This document shows positions 44,988 to 56,639 of a stretch of 64,000 bases of DNA, one piece after another. Position numbers and translations under genes: made by a program. Positions within the stretch are counted from its first letter, which is position 1; the number at the start of each line of letters is the position of its first letter. Origin of the DNA: Stomoxys calcitrans (taxonomy: Eukaryota > Arthropoda > Insecta > Diptera > Muscidae); assembly GCF_963082655.1 (NCBI RefSeq), contig NC_081552.1, positions 94,897,582-94,961,581 of the forward strand, written 5' to 3'. The notes below the pieces were generated by a model. It made no database searches, was not told the origin of the DNA, and worked only from the letters and a program-made list of their open reading frames with translations.

Positions 44988-45165
44988 ATCACAAGTAAAA
45001 GCACGTTAAGTACGGCCGTGAAGTATATTATGTACCCTTCGGAATGGATTCGAATGACTTTTTCAAATAGGGAGTTTGCTTTATATAGGAGCTATATCAA
45101 GTTATGGACCTGTATGGATCATACTTGTCTTTCTAGAGGTTTAAGAAGCCGAATCTGGAGATTGT
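44988..45165 (-). mobile_element. HINE/mini-me 5' fragment
   Basis: ACAAGTAAAAGCACGTTAAG, TACGGCCGTG, then GAGCTATATCAAGTTATGG. Only about 180 bp remain before another element begins. The preceding ATTCTATGGTGGTGGGTATC at 44963 looks like the terminal hairpin arm of a further copy. Confidence 0.6.
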
Positions 45166-45168
45166 TAT

Positions 45169-45967
45169 TTTTTTATATCCTCCACCATAGGATGGGGGTA
45201 TAGTTAAGTTCGTCATTCTGTTTGTAACACTTCGAAATATGCGTCTGAGACCCCATAAAGTATAAATATTCTTGCTCGTCATGTCATTTTATGTCGATCT
45301 AGCCACGTCCCTCCGTCGGTAACTTTCGAAGAAGTAGAGCTAGGCGCTTGAAATTTTGTTCAAATACTTTTTATGAGGGTAGGTCGGTGGGGATTATAAA
45401 TGAGCCAAATCGGTCTATGTTTTGATATAGCTGCCATATAAACCGATCTTGGGTCTTGACTTCTTGAGCATCTAGAGGGCGCAATTCTCCTCCGATTTGA
45501 CTTTGCACATGGTGTTTTGGTATCACTTTCAACAACTGCGCTAAGTATGGTTCAATTCGGTCAATGTTTTAATATAGCTGCCATATAAACCGATCTGGGA
45601 TCTTGATTTCTTGAACTTCTAGAGGGCGCAATTCTCATCCGAATTGGCAGAAATTTTGTTCAACGGCTTATCTCATGACCTTCAACATGCGTGTCTAATA
45701 TGGTCTAGATCGATCAATAGCTTGATACAGCTCCCATATAAACCGATCTCCCGATTTTGCTTCTTGAGCCCCTACAAGGCGCAATTCTTATCCGACTGAA
45801 CTGAAATATTGCACAATGACTTCTGCAATGTTCAACATTCATTTATGGCCCGAATCGGACTAAAACTTGATATAGCTCCAATAGCATAACAGTTCTTATT
45901 CAGTATTCTTTGTTTGCCTAAATATATAAGATTCGCCCTTGCCGAACTTAGCACGCTCTTACTTGTT
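45169..45967 (+). mobile_element. HINE/mini-me element, A subfamily
   Basis: ATCCTCCACCATAGGATGGG hairpin, ATAAATATTCTTGCTCGTCA core, a reduced GTCY tract, four body units, and the end CTTGCCGAACTTAGCACGCT with ACTTGTT. Confidence 0.85.
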
Positions 45968-46969
45968 AGGTTCTATTTTAATAGGAGACCGTTTATGCTT
46001 TCACCTGTTAAAGCAAATGAGAAGATCATCGCAGATTCCAATCTACTTCATTCTTTTGGTATATTTATGGAACTTTGTAGATTTTATCAAGTTGACTACA
46101 GTTTTCGCACGTCCATATCTCATTTTACATGACTTTTTAATGACTTTTGGAGTGGTGTTTTCAGCCACTGTTAAACGTGTACAACATAATTTGCAAACAT
46201 TGAATTGTATGGAACATGAAATTGTTTTATCCCGGACATATTTCTTGAATCTGTCGATGGTCCTGCTATGTAACGAAGTTGTTGCTGGTGTTTGGGAAAT
46301 TGCTGACATAAACACTTCTTTGGGCAAGAAATTAAAAGTGCCACACACAGCCACACAAAATACATGACCAGCAAATCTACAACGAATATAATCAAAAATT
46401 AACTAACCTGTTTGTGTACATCCTTAAATAACCGATATTCTCTAATACCAAACAAAACTATAAGCGTTTGGGATGACAAAATATCCTATTCCACATAACT
46501 TGCAATTTTGCATGTATGCTGCGTAAGGAATTGTGTGTGTATCTGATTTTGGGCATATTCAAGAATTGTAATTATATGTGTCAGTTTACCGTCGGGCGCT
46601 GAGGAGGGTGGTGCCATAAATGTGTATGGATATTCAATAAGTAATGGTGCAAAATCTGCAACTAACTCGCATTCACATACGCACATTCATCGCCTAAGCC
46701 AGGATGCCGTACGTACAACGTGCATAAGTTCCTGTTTATGCTGTGTCCGCACACGCTGCTACTATTCACGACAATGCTTTACCAAGTCATCATGTCTAAG
46801 TAATTGTGTGTGATGCGTGTTTGTGATATTTGAGAGTGTGTTGAGTAAATTATCGACATTCCTATTCAATGCGTAATAAACATGTGCGTTTCAGGCACTT
46901 TCACATGGATATCTTGCTCGGAGTCAGCATTTATTATGGTGCATCAATATGAGATGAAAACGCTAAGAG
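45968..46969. other. No recognised feature; one unassigned open frame
   Basis: An open frame on the minus strand at 46043-46354 (103 codons, Cys/Lys-rich, with QFNVCKLCCTRLTV) matches nothing I know. I do not call it a gene. The rest has short CA/GT-rich stretches near 46660-46830. Confidence 0.3.
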
Positions 46970-47070
46970 AACGATTCCGATCTAGCCATGTCTGTCCGTC
47001 TGTGGAAATCACGATAACGGTCGAAGGAACAAAAATATCCGCTTGAAATTTTGCTTACATCATTCAACTT
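46970..47070 (+). repeat. HINE-like core scrap
   Basis: CGATCTAGCCATGTCTGTCC, GAAATCACGATAACGGTCGA and CCGCTTGAAATTTTGC are the phrases that surround the HINE GTCY tract. Neither end is present. Confidence 0.65.
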
Positions 47071-47139
47071 CTACACTTTATAGACAAATGTATGTTTGGC
47101 CTTTAACATTGCAAGGGGGTATATCGGGAATCCTTCCCT

Positions 47140-47393
47140 CATATAAATGAGTGCTGTCCAATTCAAGTTTTAAGGCTCAATGATATGGGAACTCTATTTT
47201 TTGTCGAGTACGAACTGCGTGCCTCAGAGCGATAGCTCTTTGGGGGAAGTTTTCACATGGCATACTGCCTTACAGATGTTGCCAGCATTGGGAGGGGTAA
47301 CCACCACTGAAACTTTTTACTGATATTCTCGCCAGGATTCAAACCCAATCGCCATAGGCGGACATGCTAAACAATGCACCGGTGGTCACTAAT
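47140..47393 (-). mobile_element. SINE copy, diverged
   Basis: In reverse complement: a damaged tRNA-like head (TTAGCATGTCCGCCTATGGC, GGGTTTGAATCCTGGCGAGA), the CATCTGTAAGGCAGTATGCC body and an end near AAACTTGAATTGGACAGCAC. Both boxes can be recognised with changes. Confidence 0.7.
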
Positions 47394-48003
47394 TGCTTAC
47401 ACAAACAAAAACAATTTTGGCCTTTAATATTCCAGCGGAGAATATCGGGGATCCTTCTCTTATATCAATGAGGGCTATTGGATTTATTAGGCTCTATATA
47501 AAGCTTCGCATATCAAAATATTTTTATGTACGTCGTGGTCCAAAATCCACCAATAACACAGCAAAATATGACATCCCTCCAACTAAATACTTATTCCTCC
47601 TGTAGGGGTTTTTAAGAAGAAAAATTGCCTCAAGTCAACACACTTCTTTACTAAGACAATTTCTGCATGAGTTGGGCAAAGGCACATTCCTCGCCATGTG
47701 GGAACACATTCTTCGTCCAACAAGTATAAATTATTTGTATATACTAACGGATTTATTGTTCTATGGATCGTAACGCAAGTTATGTTCACTTTTCTCAATA
47801 AAATAGAAATTAGGTTTCCACCAGGGTAGGTTTTGGGCTACGAGTTATAAACTTTGACAACTTTAAAAACAATAGTTAAGGACAATCAAAGTTTACGTTT
47901 GGATAGTATATTTTTGCCGAGATAATAAATTTAGCCACTGAGTTCACAGCAATTTTTGATTTGACGAAAATTGAATTTTTTCATTTGATGAAAATTCGCT
48001 AAG
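47394..48003. other. No recognised feature
   Basis: About 600 bp without a motif I can name. Confidence 0.35.
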
Positions 48004-48089
48004 TTATTGTTGTTTGAGAATCGAAGATCCCACACAGGTGGATTTTGTTGTTATTGTTGTTTGAGAATCGAAGATCCCACACAGGTGGG
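48004..48089 (+). repeat. Tandem duplication, 47-bp period
   Basis: TTATTGTTGTTTGAGAATCG and GAAGATCCCACACAGGTGG occur twice, 47 bp apart (48004 and 48051), with no difference over about 39 bp. It lies just before a SINE fragment. Confidence 0.85.
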
Positions 48090-48094
48090 TTTGG

Positions 48095-48195
48095 GCTTGC
48101 GAAAGTTAAGGGAACTCCTTTTTTGTCCAGTACGAACCTCGTGCCGAGCCGCAGAGCAATACCAGTTAATAGAAAAGTTTTTGTCGGCTGAGCAC
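48095..48195 (-). repeat. SINE body fragment
   Basis: Reverse-complement match to the middle of the SINE (AGGGAACTCCTTTTTTGTCC, GTACGAACCTCGTGCCGAGC). Only about 100 bp, with neither head nor tail. Confidence 0.55.
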
Positions 48196-48305
48196 TAGGA
48201 GGGGGGTTAAAAACTTGAATTCTGGATCCATATGATCACAAATCATTTTCCTATCCCCATCACAAATAGTTAAAAAACTGCTCCTTTCAAAAAAAAAAAA
48301 AAAAA

Positions 48306-49262
48306 ACAATTAAGAGTGTGCTAAGTTCGGTTGGGCCGAATCCTCCACCGATGATCGCATTTGTCGAGTTCTTTGCACTGTATCTCTTTTTAGGCAAACA
48401 AAAAATAATGAATAAGAGCTGTTATGCTATTGGAGCTACATAAAGTCATAGTCTGATTCGGACCATTAATGAATTGAATACTGAACATTGTAGAAGTCAT
48501 TGTGTAATATTTCAGTTCATTCAGATAAGAATTGTGGGGCTCAAGAAACAAAATCAGGAGATCGGTTAATATGGGACCTGTATCAAGATCATATTAGACA
48601 CGTATGTTGAAAGTCATAAGAAAAGCCGTTGTAGACATTTCTGCCAAATCGGATGAGAATTGCCCCCTCCAGCGGCTCAAAAGGTCAAGATCCAAGATCG
48701 GTTTATATTGCAGCTGTACCTATTTGAACCGATTTGAAACCGATTTGAAACCGATTTGAATCATACTTAGCACAGTTGTTGGAAGTTATACCAAAACACC
48801 ACGTGCACAGTTACAGACATATCGGATAAGAATTGTGCCCCCTAAAAGCTGAAGAAGTCAAGACCCTATATCGGTTTATATGGCAGCTATATCAGGTTAT
48901 GCACCGATTTAGATCATACTTAGAACAGTTGTTGAAAGTGATACCAAAACACCACGTGCAAAATTTCAGTCAAATCAGGTGGGCATTGCGCCCTATAGAG
49001 GTTCAAGAAGTCAAGACCCAAGATCGGTTTATATGGCAGCTATATCAAAACATGGACCGATATAGCCCATTTACAATCCTACCGAACTACACTAATAAGA
49101 AGTATTTGTGCAAAATTTCTAGCGGCTAGCTTTACTCCTTTAAAATGTCATGTCGATCAAGAACATATATACTTTATGGGATCTTGGACGAATATTTCGA
49201 GGAGTTACAAACAGATTGACGAAATTAGTATACTCCCATCCTATGGTGGAATGTATAAAAAA
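48306..49262 (-). mobile_element. HINE/mini-me element, A subfamily
   Basis: Start ACAATTAAGAGTGTGCTAAG and TTCGGTTGGGCCGAATCC, several body units (GGTTTATATGGCAGCTATAT), AAGAACATATATACTTTATG core and the CATCCTATGGTGGAATGTAT end. The GTCY tract is lost: TTTAAAATGTCATGTCGATC follows the GCTTTACTCC block. A triplicated GATTTGAAACC occurs at 48730-48765. Confidence 0.8.
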
Positions 49263-49640
49263 CATTATCACACTCCAGTATACGCCTCAGCGCATCCCAC
49301 ACCAAGTTGCTTCGAAACATGTTCATTCATTGAGACACTTGGATATCATTTTAAATATTATCTCGCAATACCTTTCTACTTCATGACTCACCGCAGGATA
49401 ATTTTATTTACTGCCAACATATTTCGTAGCCAGGTTTAACCGACCGAAAATGGTCCAACTATGCCAAAAATTCATACGAAATAATCATAAAGCTTCTCCA
49501 CTGTTGGAGTCTTCACCAGATACGTGATGCCTTCCACAGTTTCCATCGCAAGGTGGAAGTATTTGGTGGCACAAGGGTTCCCCTGGTTATTTATGTTGTC
49601 ATGCTGCGTTGGATGCTTTGCATGCTCGGATGATGCTAAG
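49263..49640. other. No recognised feature
   Basis: Unique-looking sequence between a HINE element and a candidate MITE. Confidence 0.3.
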
Positions 49641-49644
49641 TAGA

Positions 49645-50262
49645 GGTGTGCAAGTGAGTCGTGAGTAGTCGTGTCACACGTGAATCATGTGATTTGTGAA
49701 TAATATCCAAATCTAATCACGTGATCAAGCGTGAGCGTGATTGAATTAAAAATTCTTCGTGCGTGAGCGTGAATCACGACTCACTTCGCTAATCCCGACT
49801 TCAGTTGGGTTTCTATTCTACTTTCGGAAAAGTCGATACAATTTTTGATTAGTTGGCGAGCGAAATTTGACAACACTTCTTGTTTTCTATATATAATTAT
49901 TTTTTTCGGAAATAAATAAAAAAAAACTAACTATTTTACCCAATAATACAAATACAAATGATGCCGGCGATGGTAGCCATAATAGTTTTAAGGGTTGCCA
50001 ATATAAATTATTTCAATTTTCCTCAATATGCAATATGCACGAAAAAGTAGTACTTTCGTTTATTTTCCACTTACTTTCCGTCCAGGGTTTCAAAAAAAAT
50101 GTTGTTCCCTTCATGAAAAACTAGTTGTTTAACCGTGAATCGAAAGTTTTTCGTTAGTCGGGTTTTTTCGAGAGTCATGATTGATTCATGAGTAGTGCTT
50201 GAGGTTGCGTTAGTATTATTTTTCGTGAGTAAACAATCGCTCACGTGCACATCTCTATAAAT
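49645..50262. mobile_element. Candidate hAT-like non-autonomous element
   Basis: The ends are an imperfect inverted repeat: TAGAGGTGTGCAAGTGAG at the left and, inverted, TAGAGATGTGCACGTGAGCG at the right. Next to them are many GTGAGTCGTGA/TCACGTGA-like subrepeats (49660-49795 and 50165-50245), also inverted. CAGAGRTGTGCA-type ends occur in hAT elements. I could not confirm an 8-bp target duplication. The interior is AT-rich with no transposase. Confidence 0.5.
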
Positions 50263-51182
50263 TTTTTTGTTTAAACTTTTGGCTCTCATAAAACATGAAG
50301 GAAAATTGTACCGATATTATCATAAATACACGACAAATGAACTTAAAATTTCACATCCGTGCTTGTGTATAACTGTGTGTCTGTGTAAAGGATATAAAAT
50401 TGCCAAAGGCAAATCATTACACACACAAGCAACCACATTTTTCCAATTGGGGAAAGTAACTCAGGATACATAGAACAGGGATAACATGGCGATACTATCG
50501 ATTTTAATGAGCGACTGCCAGCTTTTGGGGGTGAAATAGGGCACGTATGTTGATATAATCATTTGGATACTCCTTCATGGAACGCAACGTAAACTACCAT
50601 TTACCAAGGGACGCGTATCCACATACGTTTCCCATGGACACTATTGCACAAAATGAATAACACTTGCGTACGCCTTCATTTTATTTAAGCGCTATGAGTT
50701 GAACCTTGGGACATCCAGTGGTATAGTTGATATCTGGGGAATTTCAAATAAGGCTTTCTTTAAAGTACGCTATATTGAAGAGTACCCCATATTGAAAAAG
50801 AAAATTTAATAGATAATTAAGTTTTAAGCCGAACTCTTTTGTTTCCTGCACCATACCATACAATAAAATATTTTAAAACAAAATTATTACTAAGGGCAAA
50901 ATGTTATTGAATGTAAAAATTAAGCGAAATTTTCTCGAAAGATCGAAATGATATGCTTCGAAATATTGTAATTATTAATAAATGTGGTTGGTAAAGAATT
51001 ATTAATAAAAGAGCAATGAAACATTATTGACAATGCGTAAAATTAAAAGTTTTAAGGAACCAGAAAACCCGATTTTGCTATTCCGAACTGATGCCCCTAA
51101 ATAATTTTCATTTTGAAATAATTATACCAAATAAAACCAAAAATGTTTTTCTTGTTCCCATTTTTCTTTTTTTCTTCGAATT
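50263..51182. other. No recognised feature
   Basis: About 920 AT-rich bases; nothing recognised. Confidence 0.35.
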
Positions 51183-51350
51183 AAGGTCAATGATAAAGGA
51201 CCTCCTTTTTATTTCTGAGTCCGAACGGCTTGCCGACTCCAATTAGAAAAGTTTACTCGGCTGATTACAGGTGGTAATAACCTCACAAGTGTCGCCAGCG
51301 CTATGAGGGACTCACCACCGCCGAAAATTTGTTCTGCTGTTCTTGTTGAC
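51183..51350 (-). mobile_element. SINE fragment
   Basis: In reverse complement: GGCGACACTTGTGAGGTTAT, GAGTCGGCAAGCCGTTCGGA and CTTTATCATTGACCTTAA. The head and the extreme tail are missing. Confidence 0.65.
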
Positions 51351-51473
51351 ACCCCAATAAGAATGCAAGTTTTTTCTATGAAAGTAATTTTTATATTACT
51401 TTAAAGTTTGGGCAACTAAAGCATTGTTAAGTGGGGATATTGGGCTAGAAAAAGTTTTCTGTTGTTTTCATAT

Positions 51474-51815
51474 TACTTAAAAAATTTTCATGAGGATTTT
51501 TTTCTTTTGAAAATCATCAGTTTTGAGAAGGACATATTGGGTTGCCCAAAAAGTAATTGCGGATTTTTCATATAGTCGGCGTTGACAAATTTTTTCACAG
51601 CTTGTGACTCTGTAATTGCATTCTTTCTTCTGTCAGTTATCAGCTGTTACTTTTAGCTTGCTTTAGAAAAAAAGTGTAAAAAAGTATATTTGATTAAAGT
51701 TCATTCTAAGTTTTATTAAAAATGCATTTGCTTTCTTTTAAAAAATCCGCAATTACTTTTTGGGCAACCCAATACATTTTTTACTAGATTACGAAATGGA
51801 TTTATTTTCGTCATC
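51474..51815 (+). repeat. Locus paired with 54206-54305, here holding a MITE
   Basis: ACTTAAAAAATTTTCATGAG ... GAGAAGGACATA and, after the MITE, TACATTTTTTACTAGATTAC with GAAATGGATTTATTTTCGTC. The reverse complement of 54206-54305 reads the same without the MITE. A further inverted echo of TCCTTCTCAAACTGATGATT follows at 51832-51867. Confidence 0.85.
51537..51772. mobile_element. mariner-derived MITE, 236 bp
   Basis: Terminal repeats TTGGGTTGCCCAAAAAGTAA and TTACTTTTTGGGCAACCCAA, with TA on each side. The interior matches only the outer parts of the mariner at 10428-11339 (CAGCTTGTGACTCTGTAATT, CATTCTTTCTTCTGTCAG, AAAAATGCATTTGCTTTC). It is therefore a simple deletion derivative. The paired locus without it shows the exact insertion point. 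Confidence 0.95.
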
Positions 51816-51867
51816 TGGTAAAAAATTTATGTCCTTCTCAAACTGATGATTTTCAAAAGAAAAAAAT

Positions 51868-52626
51868 GAGCTGAAACTTTGCACAGATTCTGTTTTTGTC
51901 CATAAGCAGGTTAAGTTCGAAGATGGGCTATATCGGACTATATCTTGACATAGCTGCCATATAGACCGATTCTCCAATTTAGGGTCTTAGGCCCATAAAA
52001 GCCACATTTATTATCCGATTTTGAGAAAATTTGGGACAGTGAGTTGTATTAGGCCCTTCAACATCCTCCGGCAATTTGGCTCAGATCGGTCCAGATTTGG
52101 ATATAGCTGCCATATAGACCGATCTCTCGGTTTCAGGTTTTGGGGCCATAAAAAGCGCATTTACTGTCCGATGTTGTCGAAATTTGGGACAAAGAGTTAA
52201 GTTAAGCCCCTCCACATAATCCTGCAATTTGGTCTAGATCGATCAAGATTTGCATATAGCTGCCATATAAACCGATCTCTCGATTTAAAGTCTTGGCCCC
52301 ATAAAGGCGCATTTTTAATCCGATTGCACTGAAATTTGACACACTAACTTATGTTATGCTTTTCGACATCCGTGTCGTATATAGTGCAGATCGGTTTATT
52401 TTTAGATATAACTACTAAAAAGACCAATATTTTGTTATATACAATTGAACAATAACTTTTACTTATTAGTATCTGGTCCAAATCGGAACATATATTGATG
52501 TAGCTGCTATAGGGCATAAGGTATGAATTTTGCACCGGATTTTGAGGAAAGGTGGTTTACATATATATCCGAGGTGGTGGGTATCCAAAGTTCGGGCCGG
52601 CCGAAGTTAACGCCTTTTTACTTGTT
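51868..52626 (+). mobile_element. HINE/mini-me element, B subfamily, lacking the core end
   Basis: GAAACTTTGCACAGATTCTG, four body units (CATATAGACCGATCTCTCGG, TTTGGCTCAGATCGGTCC), ATATATATCCGAGGTGGTGG, TTCGGGCCGGCCGAAGTTAA and GCCTTTTTACTTGTT. Confidence 0.85.
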
Positions 52627-52639
52627 TTTTTTCTTTTTT

Positions 52640-52996
52640 TGCCATATAAACCGATCTGGGATCTTGACTTCTTGAAGCTCTAGAGGGCGCAATTCTCACA
52701 CGAATTGGCTGAAATTTTGTACAACGGCTTCTCTCATGACCTTCAAGATACATGTCTAATATAGTCTACATCCATCAATAGCTTGATACAGCTCCCATAT
52801 CAACCTATCTCCCTATTATGCTTCTTGAACCCCTACAAGGCGCAATTCTTATTCGAATGAACTGAAATATTACACAATGACTTCTACAATGTTCAGCAGT
52901 AGAAAGAGGTACCGAGCATGGAACTCGACAAATGCGATAAATGGTGGAGGGTATATGAGATTCGGCCCGGCCGAACTTAATACGCTCTTACTTGTT
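52640..52996 (+). mobile_element. HINE/mini-me 3' part, in left arm
   Basis: Body phrases CCATATAAACCGATCTGGGA and TCTTGACTTCTTGAAGC, then GATAAATGGTGGAGGGTATA and the end GGCCCGGCCGAACTTAATAC with ACTTGTT. The core half is absent in both arms, so it was truncated before the duplication. Confidence 0.85.
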
Positions 52997-53466
52997 TTCT
53001 TTAAAATGGTCTTAATAATTAATTTATGAGATTTCATCAAAATCGAACAAAGGATTCGATGGTCAGGTGTTAATGGGTTCCAATCCAATCATTTCTTCTG
53101 AAAGTGGTCATTACTAGTCTGTATGCTAAAAAATTTATCAGTTACCAGAGACGACCAACTTCCACCGCCCATTGTAAATCTCCAGACTCGCTGGGATATC
53201 ACAAACTTGCACACTTGTGCTTTCAATTAACTTTAATTGATTTACTTCTCAGGATTTTTAATTTAGGCACGCAGTGCAACATTTATAATGGGGAAACTTG
53301 ACCCATCCACTATCGCTACATTCTGCATGGAAACTTTATCGTTAGGAACATTTTTTAATACTCTCCCACCAGTAATCACTTTTTGACTAGTTTTGGGTCT
53401 ATTGACCACTAAAGATATCAATTAGTGGGGTTTGACAAACATTTGGAGTTAATAAATCGAGAGAGG

Positions 53467-53757
53467 AGGCCACCGTAGTGCAGAAGTTAGTATGTCCGCC
53501 TATGACGCTGAACGCCTGGGATCGAAACCTTGCGAGAACACCAGAAAACAATTTCAGCAGTGACATTTGTGAGGTACTATGCCATTATTAACCTTCTCCC
53601 CAAAAAGGTGTCGCACTGCGGCACGCCGTTCGAACTCGGCTACAAAGAGGAGGCTCCTTATCATTGAGATTAAAATTTTAATCGAACAGTACTCAGTGAT
53701 ATGTGAGAAGTTTTCTCCGGTTCCTTAGTGGAATGTTAATGGGAAAATTTGCATTGC
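53467..53757 (+). mobile_element. SINE copy, in left arm
   Basis: Head GGCCACCGTAGTGCAGAAGT with GGGATCGAAACCTTGCGAGA, body and tail ending GGGAAAATTTGCATTGCA. The B box is changed (GATCGAAAC). The same insertion is present in the right arm, so it predates the inversion. Confidence 0.85.
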
Positions 53758-54319
53758 AATCGAGAGATAATATTCTGATACCTGATCTACCTACAAAGTA
53801 AACCACTCCACTATTCTTATGTACGCAATGGCCCATGTACTACTATACCCACCCCATTTTTTCCAAACCGAACTTTTTTTAAAATCTTTCTGTAACAAAT
53901 GGATAAGATATTTCCAATTTGCTTTCGTAAAATTTGTGGACGCTACTGCTTCCAAAAAACTTACCCGTCAGCGATGGCATTTGGTCATAAAGTGAGATCT
54001 AAACTTTGTGTTAATTGGCAAAAAACTATCTATAGGCGAATTAAATCCTCCAAAATCCTTCAAAATGTGCTTGTTTAAGTAGATGTCTTAGTGTTATAGT
54101 GCTAAAATATGGGCTATTGAATTAATGTGTTATATATTTTGGCTAATAAGCCTCAGTACTTTGATTTAAATGTTCTGAAAATTTGTTTTTGCGCATTTTT
54201 TTAGTGACGAAAATAAATCCATTTCGTAATCTAGTAAAAAATGTATGTCCTTGTCAAAACTGATGATTTTCAAAAGAAAAGAATCCTCATGAAAATTTTT
54301 AAGTAGTAGTAAAATAAAA

Positions 54320-55491
54320 ACAAGTAAAAGCGTGCTAAGTTCGGCCGGGCCGAATCTTATATACCCTCCACCATAGATCGCATTTGTCGAGTTCTTTTCC
54401 CGGCATCTCTTCTTAGGCAAAAAAAAAGGATATAAGAAAAGATTTGCTCTGCTATTAGAGCGATATCAAGATATGGTCCGGTTTGGACCACAATTAAATT
54501 ATATGTTGGAGACCTGTGTAAAATGTCAGCCAATTCGAATAAGAACTGCACCCTTTGTGGGCTCAAGAAGTAAAATAGAGAGATCGATTTTTATGGGAGC
54601 TGTATCGGCCTATAGACCGATTCAGACCATAATAAACACGTATGTTAATGGTCATGAGAGAATCCGTCGTACAAAATTTCAGGCAAATCGGATAATAATT
54701 GCGACCTCTAGAGGCTCAAGAAGTCAAGATCCCAGATCGGTTTATATGGCAGCTATATCAGGTTATGAACCGACTTGTACTTTATTTGACATTGTTGTTG
54801 AAAGTATCAGGCTATGAACCGATTTGAACCACAGTTGTTGGATATCATAAAAAAAAAAATACTACGTGCCAAAATTCATTCAAATTGGATAAGAAGAAGT
54901 CAAGACCCAAGATCGGTTTATATGGCACAGTTGTTGGATAAAATAACAAAACACGTCGTGCAAAATTTCATTCCAATAGGATAAGAATTGCGCACTCTAG
55001 AGGCTCAAGCAGTCAAGACCCAAGATCGGTTTATATGGCAGCTATATCAGGTTATGGACCGATTTGAACCATACTTGGCACAGTTGTTGGATATCATAAC
55101 AAAACACGTCGTGCAAAATTTCATTTAAATCAGATAAGAGTTGCGCACTCTAGAGGCTCATGAAGTCAAGACCCAAGATCGGTTTATATGGCAGCTATAT
55201 CAAAACATGGACCGATGTGGCCCATTTACAATACCAACTGACCTACACTAATAAGAAGTATTTGTGCAAAATTTCAAGCGGCTAGCTTTACTCCTTCGGA
55301 AGTTAGCGTGCTTTCGACAGACAGACGGACGGACGGACGGACGGACAGACGGACGGACATGGCTAGATCGACATAAAATTTCAAGAGGATCAAGAATATA
55401 TATACTTTATGGGGTCTCAGAGGAATATTTCGAGTAGTTACCATCAGAATGACGAAATTAGTATACCCCCCATCTTATGGTGGAGGGTATA
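54320..55491 (-). mobile_element. HINE/mini-me element, A subfamily, complete
   Basis: ACAAGTAAAAGCGTGCTAAG, GGCCGGGCCGAATCTTATAT, five body units, the (GGAC)n tract at 55320-55360, CAAGAATATATATACTTTAT and the ATCTTATGGTGGAGGGTATA end. It lies between the arms of the inverted duplication. Confidence 0.9.
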
Positions 55492-55969
55492 ACAGAAACC
55501 TTTTTCTAGCCCACAATATTTTAACGCAAATAAAATAGACGAAAAACTAAAAAAGGTTCACAACAGTAATAACGAAGATATTTCTTCCTATAAATATATT
55601 TCAGATTTTCGATTCTAACACCTCTTACTTTTCCTCCAAAAATTTGGAAAACTTAGGATGTAAAAGAACACGATGCAAAATATGGGCATATTGAACAATA
55701 GTTGGATTAAATATTTACCAAGTTTCATTTCCACCAACAAGGATTTTCGATCGATTTAAATGAAGTTAGAAGGAGAATTTAAAGAAGTTGTTTAGGCTAA
55801 ATGAAGATAGTTTTTCGTAAAAGTGTTGAAAAATGATTTATTTGGAATATCTAAAAATTATACAATACTTTCTTAATGTTTTGAGTTTGTTTGCGTAGAA
55901 TTTTAAGAGAATAAAAATCAATTAAAATTTCAAAATTGGACAATATCCATACATCCAATTTGAAATTAA
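55492..55969. other. No recognised feature
   Basis: AT-rich remainder of the spacer between the arms of the inverted duplication. Confidence 0.4.
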
Positions 55970-56042
55970 ACTAAAAAAATGCGCAAAAACAAATTTTCAG
56001 AACATTTAAATCAAAGTACTGAGGCTTATTAGCCAAAATATA

Positions 56043-56639
56043 AAGGGTGATTTTTTTGAGGTTAGGATTTTCATGCATTAGTATTTGACAGATCACGTGG
56101 GATTTCAGACATGGTGTCAAAGAGAAAGATGCTCAGTATGCTTTGACATTTCATCATGAATAGACTTACTAACGAGCAACGCTTGCAAATCATTGAATTT
56201 TATTACCAAAATCAGTGTTCGGTTCGAAATGTGTTCATTCACCATAACGTTGCGTCCAACAGCATCTTTGAAAAAATACGGTCCAATGATTCCACCAGCG
56301 TACAAACCACACCAAACAGTGCATTTTTCGGGATGCATGGGCAGTTCTTGAACGGCTTCTGGTTGCTCTTCACTCCAAATGCGGCAATTTTGCTTATTTA
56401 CGTAGCCATTCAACCAGAAATGAGCCTCATCGCTGAACGGTGAATGAACACATTTCGAACCGAACACTGATTTTGGTAATAAAATTCAATGATTTGCAAG
56501 CGTTGCTCGTTAGTAAGTCTATTCATGATGAAATGTCAAAGCATACTGAGCATCTTTCTCTTTGACACCATGTCTGAAATCCCACGTGATCTGTCAAATA
56601 CTAATGCATGAAAATCCTAACCTCAAAAAAATCACCCTT
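56043..56639 (-). mobile_element. Fold-back Tc1/mariner derivative
   Basis: Both arms begin AAGGGTGATTTTTTTGAGG and are nearly perfect inverted copies of about 205 bp (56043-56247 and 56435-56639). TA flanks both sides, and the left arm of the large duplication shows the empty site. Each small arm encodes the same transposase start, MNRLTNEQRLQIIEFYYQNQ then CSVRNV. The 187-bp centre encodes, on the minus strand, SDEAHFWLNGYVNKQN and EQPEAVQELPMHPEK with WCGLYAGGIIGPYFFK. That is part of the catalytic domain with one of its Asp residues. It cannot make a transposase: the first halves face each other and most of the enzyme is missing. Confidence 0.9.

Larger units (their letters stand above)
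52617..54205 (+). repeat. Left arm of a 1.6-kb inverted duplication
   Basis: It runs from TACTTGTTTTTTTTCTTTTT to GCGCATTTTTTTAGT and reappears inverted at 55970-58187. It carries a HINE 3' part (52640-52996), unique sequence and a SINE (53467-53757). It differs from the other arm by small indels, for example it lacks about 34 bp near 53240. It also lacks the insertion found at 56043. Confidence 0.9.

Noticed and set aside
46043..46354. 103-codon Cys/Lys-rich minus-strand frame
   Set aside because: No motif, splice structure or family resemblance that I can defend.
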